Below are positions 16,948 through 22,644 of a stretch of 22,644 bases of DNA, one piece after another. Origin of the DNA: an uncultured Collinsella sp. (GTDB lineage Bacteria; Actinomycetota; Coriobacteriia; Coriobacteriales; Coriobacteriaceae); contig CATYEN010000040.1 in the NCBI GenBank assembly GCA_958405565.1, forward strand, positions 1 to 22,644. Reading direction: 5' to 3'. Made by a program: the position numbers and the translations under genes. Below the pieces are notes generated by a model. The model saw only the letters and a program-made list of their open reading frames with translations. It searched no databases and had not been told where the DNA came from. The first letter of the stretch is position 1, and the number at the start of each line of letters is the position of its first letter.

Positions 16948-17799
16948 ATGGCAAACGGATTGCTTTTGCGGCTTCGCGAGCGTGAGCTCAGCGCAAGCCC
17001 GGCGGAACGCAATGTCATCGCATATGTAAGCGCTCATCCGCACGAGGTGGTCGGGCTGTCCGTCCGCGGTCTTGCCGATGCCACGTTCTCCTCGCCCTCG
17101 AGCATTTTGCGCTTTTGCAAGCGCTTGGGTTTTGCGGGCTACAAGGAGTTCCAGCGCGAACTGATTGCCGAGCTGGCCCTCTTGGGTGACAAGAAAGACG
17201 TTGCCCTCGAGGACATCTCCATGGATGACAGCGTCGAACGTATCGTGGGGAAGGTGATGAAAAGCAACGTGCGCACGATCGAAGCGACGGCGCGAACGCT
17301 CGATTACACCGTCTTGGAGCGATGTGCGGCCTATCTTAAGCGGGCACGCGCGGTCAATCTGTTCGGTATCGGTGCCTCTCGTTTGGTCGCGCACGATCTG
17401 GCGCAAAAGCTCATGCGTGTCGACAAAGAGTGCCATCTGTACGACGACTGGCATGATCAGCTCTTGTGTGCCAAGAACATGCATGAGGGCGATATGGCAA
17501 TCGCCTTTAGCTACTCGGGCTTGACGCAAGAGGTGCTGGACTGCACCGCCGAGGCCCAACGTCACAACTGTCCCGTTGTGGCCGTGACCAAAGTAGATGG
17601 ATCATCCAAGCTTGCCACCATGGCCGATGCCGTGCTCGGCGTCGCTGCGAGTGAGCCCTTGGTCCGCAGCGGTGCCATGGCTTCGCGTATGGCCCAGCTT
17701 ATGGTTGTCGATGCCCTGTACGCTGCTTACGTTGCCAGCGACTACGAACGAGCGACGCATGTCATTAAGCAAAACTACATCGAGAAACAGGAAAGATGA
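16948..17799 (+). CDS. murR: MurR/RpiR family transcriptional regulator of the MurNAc operon
   Basis: This 283-residue DNA-binding regulator has an N-terminal RpiR helix-turn-helix domain (about 1-77: LSASPAERNVIAYVSAHPHE, then GLADATFSSPSSILRFCKRL and GFAGYKEFQREL). A C-terminal SIS sugar-phosphate-binding domain (about 105-250) carries NLFGIGASRLVAHDLAQKL, IAFSYSGLTQEVLDCTAEA and PVVAVTKVDGSSKLA. SIS regulators of this family sense phosphosugars; MurNAc-6P is the likely ligand here because murQ, murP and mupG follow directly. The frame reaches back to a GTG at 16939, but that codon overlaps the GGAGG ribosome site, so the ATG at 16948 is chosen. It is first in the cluster, ten bases before murQ. 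Whether it represses or activates cannot be told. Confidence 0.88.
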   Translation: MANGLLLRLRERELSASPAERNVIAYVSAHPHEVVGLSVRGLADATFSSPSSILRFCKRLGFAGYKEFQRELIAELALLGDKKDVALEDISMDDSVERIVGKVMKSNVRTIEATARTLDYTVLERCAAYLKRARAVNLFGIGASRLVAHDLAQKLMRVDKECHLYDDWHDQLLCAKNMHEGDMAIAFSYSGLTQEVLDCTAEAQRHNCPVVAVTKVDGSSKLATMADAVLGVAASEPLVRSGAMASRMAQLMVVDALYAAYVASDYERATHVIKQNYIEKQER

Positions 17800-17809
17800 G
17801 GTGAATGAA

Positions 17810-18733
<924 letters not shown>

Positions 18734-18790
18734 GCGCACGGTGTGAGCTGCCACAACATTCGCGCTGCACATTCAATACAAGGAGGAGTT

Positions 18791-20221
18791 ATGACGAACA
18801 AAGAGCTGGCTCAAAAGCTGCTGGACCTTTTGGGCGGTAAAGACAACGTGCTGGCAAACGCGGCGTGCATGACGCGCCTGCGCGTGACCGTCAAAGACAC
18901 GGGCAGCGTCGACACGGAGGGTATTAAGGCACTCGACGGCGTGATGGGCCTGGTCGAGGACGACACGATGCAGATCGTGCTGGGGCCGGGCAAGGTGAAT
19001 AAGGTGCTCGAGGAGTTCTCCAAGCTCACCGGCCTTGCGAAAGGCGTTGCTGACGAGAGCGTGGTCGACGCTGCGGCCACAAACAAGGCCGCGCAGAAGG
19101 CCAAGTACGAGTCCAAGCCGGTTCAGGCCTTCCTCAAGAAGATTTCCAATGTCTTCGTCGCCCTGCTTCCCGGCATCATTGCGGCTGGCCTCATCAACGG
19201 TATCTGCAACGTCATTAACGTCTCGACGGCAGGCGCGCTTGCGGGCGAGTGGTGGTACCAGGGCATTCGTTCCATGGGCTGGGCCCTGTTTGCCTATCTG
19301 CCCATCTTGGTGGGCTATAACGCGGCACGTGAGTTTGGTGGCTCCGCTGCGCTGGGCGGCATCGCCGGCATGATGTGCATCGCCAACAGTGCCATGCCCC
19401 TGCTTGCGCCTGGCGCGGCCGATCCTGCCACTGCCATTCTGCTGCCGCTCACCAATGCGCAGTACAATCCCGCAGCGGGCGGCATGATCGCGGCTCTCAT
19501 TGCTGGTGCGTTTTTCGCCTGGATGGAGCGTCAGATTCGCAAGGTTATGCCCAACGCACTCGACACGTTCTTGTCCCCGCTGCTGGTGCTCATCATCGGC
19601 GCCTTTGCTCTGATGCTCGTCATCCAGCCGGTTGGCGCATGGCTGACGACTGCCATCTTTAGCGTTTTGACCTTTATCTTCGAGAAGCTGGGCGTCCTGG
19701 GCGGCTATATCCTGTCGGCGGGCTTCTTGCCGCTGGTTTCCGTCGGCCTGCATCAGGCGCTCACGCCGATCCACGCTATGCTCAACGATCCCGACGGCGC
19801 TACCAAGGGCATCAATTATCTGCTTCCCATCCTTATGATGGCTGGCGGCGGTCAGGTCGGTGCCGGTCTGGCGCTGTACTTTAAGACCAAGAACGCCAAG
19901 CTCAAGAAGTACGTCGCAGAGTCCATTCCCGTTGGAATCCTCGGTGTGGGCGAGCCTCTGATGTATGCCGTTACGCTGCCGCTCGTTCGTCCGTTTGTGA
20001 CGGCCTGCCTGGGTGCCGGATTTGGCGGCGCGCTCGCGGCGCTGCTTCACATCGGCACGGTTTCTCAGGGTGTTTCCGGTCTGTTTGGCCTGCTGATCGT
20101 CGTTCCTGGCCAGCAGCTCGGCTACGTTGCCGCTATGCTGCTTGCCTATGCCGCCGGCTTTGTCCTGACGTGGTTCTTTGGCGTCGACGAGCAGAAGATC
20201 AACGAGTTCTTTGGCGAATAG
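18791..20221 (+). CDS. murP: PTS EIIBC component, MurNAc-type (MurP)
   Basis: This 476-residue membrane permease of the phosphotransferase system takes up and phosphorylates its sugar. Residues 1-~85 are an EIIB domain with phospho-acceptor Cys26 in NAACMTRLRVTVKD. Residues ~110-476 are the EIIC channel of the glucose/sucrose superfamily, with about ten hydrophobic segments, ALLPGIIAAGLINGICNVI near its start and GVGEPLMYAVTLPL carrying the substrate-binding GEP motif. No EIIA domain is present, so it must borrow a free EIIA such as Crr, as MurP does in E. coli and S. aureus. The ATG at 18791 follows AGGAGGAG closely. Substrate is assigned from context: murQ upstream and mupG downstream indicate MurNAc or MurNAc-GlcNAc. 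By sequence alone a sucrose/trehalose-type EIIBC would be hard to exclude. Confidence 0.9.
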   Translation: MTNKELAQKLLDLLGGKDNVLANAACMTRLRVTVKDTGSVDTEGIKALDGVMGLVEDDTMQIVLGPGKVNKVLEEFSKLTGLAKGVADESVVDAAATNKAAQKAKYESKPVQAFLKKISNVFVALLPGIIAAGLINGICNVINVSTAGALAGEWWYQGIRSMGWALFAYLPILVGYNAAREFGGSAALGGIAGMMCIANSAMPLLAPGAADPATAILLPLTNAQYNPAAGGMIAALIAGAFFAWMERQIRKVMPNALDTFLSPLLVLIIGAFALMLVIQPVGAWLTTAIFSVLTFIFEKLGVLGGYILSAGFLPLVSVGLHQALTPIHAMLNDPDGATKGINYLLPILMMAGGGQVGAGLALYFKTKNAKLKKYVAESIPVGILGVGEPLMYAVTLPLVRPFVTACLGAGFGGALAALLHIGTVSQGVSGLFGLLIVVPGQQLGYVAAMLLAYAAGFVLTWFFGVDEQKINEFFGE

Positions 20222-20229
20222 TTTGATAT

Positions 20230-20256
20230 CGCGAGCCGTGTTGCTCAGGGCTCGCG
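20230..20256 (+). other. Hairpin just after murP
   Basis: The 8-bp perfect stem CGCGAGCC / GGCTCGCG has an 11-base loop and begins 9 bases after the murP stop. There is no T-run, so it may be a 3'-end stabiliser of the murP message and not a terminator. Confidence 0.5.
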
Positions 20257-20288
20257 GCGCGCGGCAGATTTCTTGATGCTATGGTTGT

Positions 20289-20322
20289 GCCGGCGGGGCT
20301 AACTGCTCCGCCGGCCTTTTTT
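20289..20322 (+). terminator. Intrinsic terminator between murP and mupG, abutting the mupG ribosome site
   Basis: The 11-bp stem GCCGGCGGGGC / GCTCCGCCGGC (one G-U pair, TAACT loop) is followed by six T (20317-20322). The mupG ribosome site AAGGAG begins two bases later, so no promoter fits between. mupG must therefore be expressed by read-through or from a promoter before the hairpin. No good promoter is visible in 20222-20288. Confidence 0.88.
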
Positions 20323-20338
20323 AAAGGAGTGTTGAAGC

Positions 20339-21391
20339 GTGAAAACGGGTATTTCGATTTATCTTTCCAGCCCTTTGCAGGATATTGAGCGGACGATTGA
20401 GCGTGGTGCCGCGGCGGGTGCGCGCTACGCGTTCACCTCACTGCATATTCCCGAGGATGGGGGAGCGGCGTATGCCGATAAGGTCCGTCATGTGCTGTCG
20501 CTGCTCTCCGCCCGCGGCATTGCGCTCATTGCCGATGTGGGGCCTCGCACGTGCGATTTGCTCGGGCTTGAGCGCATCGAGGACCTGCGCGATCTGGGGT
20601 TGGAATACCTTCGTTTGGACTATGGCTTTAGCGCCCAACGGGTCGCGGAGCTGTCCGGTGTATTTCGCATAGTGGTCAATGCATCGACGGTGAGTTCTGA
20701 TGAAATCGCATCGTGGCGTGAGGCCGGTGCCGATGTGACTCGTTTTGCCGCCTGCCACAATTTTTACCCCAAGCCTTATACCGGTTTAGCTCTGGAGGAC
20801 ATTGCTCGGGTGAATCTTCGTCTTGCGGCGCTTGGATTCGAAATCATGGCTTTTGTGCCGGGCGATGCCAACGTTCGCGGGCCGGTATTCGAGGGACTGC
20901 CGACGGTCGAGACGCAGCGCGGTCGCGCGTCAAAGGTTGCCCTCAATATGCTTGAGCTTGCACATGGCGCCGATTGCGACATTGTGTTGGTCGGCGACCC
21001 CGATCTTTCCGATGCGGGCTGGGCGCAGTTTGCTCAAGTTTCCGCCGGATACGTGGACCTGCAATGCGAGCTTGAGCCCGGTTATGCCTATGTGCGCGGG
21101 CAGATTCATCACGACCGGCCCGATTCGAGCACCCTCATCTTTAGGTCTCAGGAGTCGCGTATGACGCTTAAGCCGGATTCCGTGCCGACGGATGCCGGAG
21201 CCGGCCTGCCGCGAAAGGCGGGGTCGATCGCTGTGAGCAATAGCGGATATGGGCGCTACGAAGGCGAGCTTGAGATTGCGCGGGTCGATCTTCCCGGTGA
21301 CGAGCGCATGAACGTTGCGGGTCATATCACGCCCGAGGCAATGGAGCTGCTGCCGTTCATCAAACGCGGATTCGGGGTACGGTTCGTTTAG
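20339..21391 (+). CDS. mupG: 6-phospho-N-acetylmuramidase, DUF871 family (MupG)
   Basis: MupG of Staphylococcus aureus cleaves MurNAc-6P-GlcNAc in the cytoplasm to MurNAc-6P and GlcNAc; the family was long called DUF871. This 350-residue protein starts KTGISIYLSSPLQDIERTIE, with the TIM-barrel strand motifs YAFTSLHIPED, IALIADVGP, LEYLRLDYGFS, IVVNASTVS and FAACHNFYPKPYTGLA through about residue 225. A beta-rich C-terminal domain (about 250-350, YVRGQIHHDRPDSSTLIF to LLPFIKRGFGVRFV) follows. Asp and His residues in the DYGF, CHNFYP and PGD segments are likely active-site residues, by family position. It starts at GTG with AAAGGAG nine bases upstream. Placement with murR, murQ and murP supports the function. 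It lies behind a strong terminator hairpin. Confidence 0.9.
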   Translation: MKTGISIYLSSPLQDIERTIERGAAAGARYAFTSLHIPEDGGAAYADKVRHVLSLLSARGIALIADVGPRTCDLLGLERIEDLRDLGLEYLRLDYGFSAQRVAELSGVFRIVVNASTVSSDEIASWREAGADVTRFAACHNFYPKPYTGLALEDIARVNLRLAALGFEIMAFVPGDANVRGPVFEGLPTVETQRGRASKVALNMLELAHGADCDIVLVGDPDLSDAGWAQFAQVSAGYVDLQCELEPGYAYVRGQIHHDRPDSSTLIFRSQESRMTLKPDSVPTDAGAGLPRKAGSIAVSNSGYGRYEGELEIARVDLPGDERMNVAGHITPEAMELLPFIKRGFGVRFV

Positions 21392-21407
21392 CGTGTGACC
21401 CGTGGGC

Positions 21408-21413
21408 TACAAT
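21408..21413 (+). promoter_or_regulatory. -10-like box before the ArsC/Spx-family gene
   Basis: TACAAT lies 71 bases before the ATG at 21484. The best -35 region (around TTCGTTTAG, 21383-21391) is poor. The surrounding TGGGC/GCCCA symmetry could be a small hairpin, so the call is tentative. Confidence 0.35.
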
Positions 21414-21483
21414 TGGCCCATCATGCGAAGGCGCCTCGTGTGGCGTGTGCCTGCGTTGGCCGATCTATATTCGGAGGATTTCC

Positions 21484-21843
21484 ATGACCGTACTGTTTGT
21501 TGAATATCCCAAGTGCTCGACCTGTAAGAAGGCCAAGGCATGGCTGGACGAACACGGGGTAGAGTATATCGACCGCGATATCGTTTTGGACAATCCCACG
21601 GCTGATGAGCTTGCGACCTGGATTGCTCGTTCGGGACTGCCGGTGCGGCGCTTCTTTAATTCGTCGGGCATGAAATATCGAGAGCTGGGCCTGAAGGCGC
21701 GTCTGGATGCGGGCGTGACGGATCGGGAGTGCTACGAGCTGCTGGCGACCGACGGCATGCTGGTTAAGCGCCCACTGCTGGTGGGCGACGACTTTGCGAT
21801 TCCTGGCTTTAAGGAATCGGCTTGGGCCGAGGCATTGCTGTAG
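21484..21843 (+). CDS. ArsC/Spx-family thioredoxin-fold protein
   Basis: This 119-residue protein has the arsenate reductase/Spx fold. The redox motif is at the N-terminus, EYPKCSTCKKAKAWL with Cys11 and Cys14 (CxxC), then VEYIDRDIVLDNPTADELATW. The cis-Pro-side segment RRFFNSSGMKYRELGLKARL and LVKRPLLVGDDFAIPGFKESAW near the C-terminus are standard for the YffB/MgsR/Spx branch. Proteins of this branch include RNA-polymerase-binding stress regulators (Spx, MgsR) and poorly characterised reductases. The sequence does not decide between them, and no arsenic genes are adjacent. The frame is open upstream to 21445, but the ATG at 21484 has GGAGGA about 7 bases before it and begins at the conserved strand. 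It is convergent with the next gene. Confidence 0.88.
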   Translation: MTVLFVEYPKCSTCKKAKAWLDEHGVEYIDRDIVLDNPTADELATWIARSGLPVRRFFNSSGMKYRELGLKARLDAGVTDRECYELLATDGMLVKRPLLVGDDFAIPGFKESAWAEALL

Positions 21844-21850
21844 CGGCTGC

Positions 21851-21896
21851 GGAAAGTGCGACCCGTTTTGAGTGCTCAGGGTGGGACGTGTTTTCC
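21851..21896 (+). repeat. 21-bp wobble-rich RNA hairpin between convergent genes
   Basis: The arms 21851-21871 and 21876-21896 with a GTGC loop pair at 20 of 21 positions when read as plus-strand RNA: 13 Watson-Crick and 7 G-U pairs, with one A-A mismatch. Read from the minus strand, the seven wobbles would be A-C mismatches, so the structure is directional. It contains the GGGAC motif seen in the other elements. There is no T-run after it. It lies 8 bases after the ArsC/Spx-family stop and 20 bases before the end of the convergent gene. Confidence 0.6.
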
Positions 21897-21915
21897 ATCG
21901 GCGGGCTCGCTCGGC

Positions 21916-22326
21916 TCAATCCTCCAACTGCGCCCATTCGTGCGGATCGTAGACCTTTACGTGCTTGTTGGGCTTGCCGCTCCAGTACTCCTCGTCCATA
22001 AAGGGCAGATATGCCTGAACGCCGGGGCAGATAAAGGGGATCCGCTGCTGTTGCAGTCGCTCGCGCTGGCGCTGCTCCAGGTGCGCCTCGGATATGACAG
22101 TCGGCATACCGGACAGCTCGACGAGGCTTGCCTGGATTCGCTTAAGGTCGGGGAGTCCCGCGTGCCATGACATCCGCATGATCAAAAAGGATGCACGGCG
22201 GTATTTTGCCTGCATCACCGTGATGGCGGGGCGCAGAGTGGGATGGATTTTGTCCCGTTCGGGCCAAAGGTCAGCAGTGATCTCGAGGCCCAGGGTCTCC
22301 CATAGGTAATCAAGCTCTTCGTCCAT
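21916..22326 (-). CDS. Hypothetical protein with an IPFICPGxQxYLPF motif
   Basis: I cannot assign a function to this 136-residue protein. It has no signal peptide or membrane helix. The C-terminal half (RIQASLVELSGMPTVI, then LEQRQRERLQQQRIPFI and PGVQAYLPFMDEEYW) resembles the central region of a family of Firmicutes/Actinobacteria regulators. Those proteins carry a VPGKQxYLPF motif before a C-terminal winged helix and are often annotated as MarR-like; this is from memory. That winged helix is absent here, the protein ending about 30 residues after the motif, so it may be a sensor-only or truncated version. The start has GAGG five bases before the ATG. A TTGGCA...GATAGC promoter candidate lies 50-80 bases upstream. 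It is convergent with the ArsC/Spx-family gene. Confidence 0.6.
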   Translation of the reverse strand: MDEELDYLWETLGLEITADLWPERDKIHPTLRPAITVMQAKYRRASFLIMRMSWHAGLPDLKRIQASLVELSGMPTVISEAHLEQRQRERLQQQRIPFICPGVQAYLPFMDEEYWSGKPNKHVKVYDPHEWAQLED

Positions 22327-22376
22327 GGCGCCTCGATATCTACGTGATCATTGATACTTCGATTGTGTTGCCTGGT

Positions 22377-22405
22377 GCTATCGTTTTCGCGGTAGAATCT
22401 GCCAA
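22377..22405 (-). promoter_or_regulatory. Possible promoter for the 21916-22326 gene
   Basis: On the minus strand, TTGGCA (22405-22400) and GATAGC (22382-22377) are 17 bases apart. The -35 is good and the -10 is poor. It lies about 50 bases upstream of the start codon. Confidence 0.35.
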
Positions 22406-22519
22406 CGGTTGACGGCTACCGCTCGCGGCGTTTTGCCCTTCGTGTGCAGCGGTCGACTTCACAGGTCCTTCATGTGTTGGCCGTATTTGACTGAATTTCA
22501 AAAAAGTCAAAATTGGGGC

Positions 22520-22548
22520 TTGCGTCACGGCCGGACTTCCCGTATATT
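22520..22548 (+). promoter_or_regulatory. Predicted promoter of the tRNA-Gln gene
   Basis: TTGCGT and TATATT are separated by exactly 17 bases, and the -10 ends 45 bases before the tRNA. The spacing and hexamers are the best promoter match in the window. Confidence 0.7.
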
Positions 22549-22592
22549 TCTTTCTTGCGCAAAGGCACAGCCGAGCGCAGCGATGCAGTCAT

Positions 22593-22644
22593 TGGGATGT
22601 CGTCTAATGGCAGGACAGCGGATTCTGGTTCCGTCAATGGGGGT
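22593..22644 (+). tRNA. tRNA-Gln (anticodon CUG), 5' part, cut by the window end
   Basis: The acceptor 5' strand is TGGGATG. The D-loop contains TCTAATGGCAGGACA. The anticodon stem-loop has anticodon CTG at 22625-22627 in the context GGATTCTGGTTCCG, flanked by T33 and a purine at 37. The variable region and start of the T-arm (AATGGGGGT) reach the last base. The 3' part, including the T-loop and acceptor 3' strand, lies outside the window. The TGGG start and UAAUGGC D-loop are typical of bacterial tRNA-Gln. Confidence 0.88.

Noticed and set aside
18773..20050. 425-residue open frame antisense to murP
   Set aside because: A shadow of the PTS gene, with no domain; the plus-strand protein has all family motifs.
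22486..22511. TTTGACT / AGTCAAA inverted repeat upstream of the tRNA-Gln promoter
   Set aside because: Seven-base arms with a 12-base AT-rich loop; no T-run and no gene ends nearby. The TTGACT inside it has no -10 partner at 16-18 bases.

Overview
The window looks like chromosome from a high-GC Gram-positive bacterium of the Actinomycetota, most likely a Coriobacteriia gut organism such as Collinsella. That placement is inferred from GC-rich codon use, AGGAGG-type ribosome sites, a transketolase split into two genes, the FtsE/FtsX pair and a MurNAc-recycling operon. It was not confirmed by a database search. Almost all of the sequence is housekeeping or metabolic genes. There is no prophage, IS element or CRISPR array.

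Layout. Bases 1-2713 (minus strand) hold an ACT-domain protein followed by citrate synthase, closed by an intrinsic terminator, then a Cof-type HAD phosphatase. Bases 2900-7710 (plus) hold rpmE (ribosomal protein L31 with a long Ala/Lys/Glu tail) and then secA-prfB, which overlap by one base. Bases 7876-10747 hold a YitT-family membrane protein and the two transketolase halves. Bases 11251-13378 hold ftsE, with an unusual 170-residue disordered N-terminus, and ftsX. RNase R follows at 13572-15707. A lone small serine recombinase (15881-16486) precedes a 460-base gap holding what looks like the broken tail of a VanZ-like gene.

Bases 16948-21391 form a MurNAc / MurNAc-GlcNAc salvage cluster: an RpiR/MurR-type regulator, MurQ etherase, a MurP-type PTS EIIBC and MupG (DUF871) 6-phospho-N-acetylmuramidase. 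Together these would import and phosphorylate the peptidoglycan fragment, cleave it, and remove the lactyl group to give GlcNAc-6P. An ArsC/Spx-like protein, an uncharacterised minus-strand protein and the 5' part of a tRNA-Gln(CUG) gene with a good promoter complete the window.

The most interesting non-genic signal is a set of hairpin or palindromic elements at operon boundaries: 3532-3629, 10831-10892, 11025-11147, 13437-13520, 15823-15861 and 21851-21896. Two of them share an AACCTGTCCC core inside a CCTGCCA/TGGCAGG stem, and most contain a GTCC(C) or GGGAC motif. They resemble REP- or MITE-like dispersed elements. No matching transposase is in the window. Other points of note are an SPT tripeptide where RF2 normally has SPF, and terminator-type hairpins directly abutting the ribosome sites of the YitT gene and mupG.
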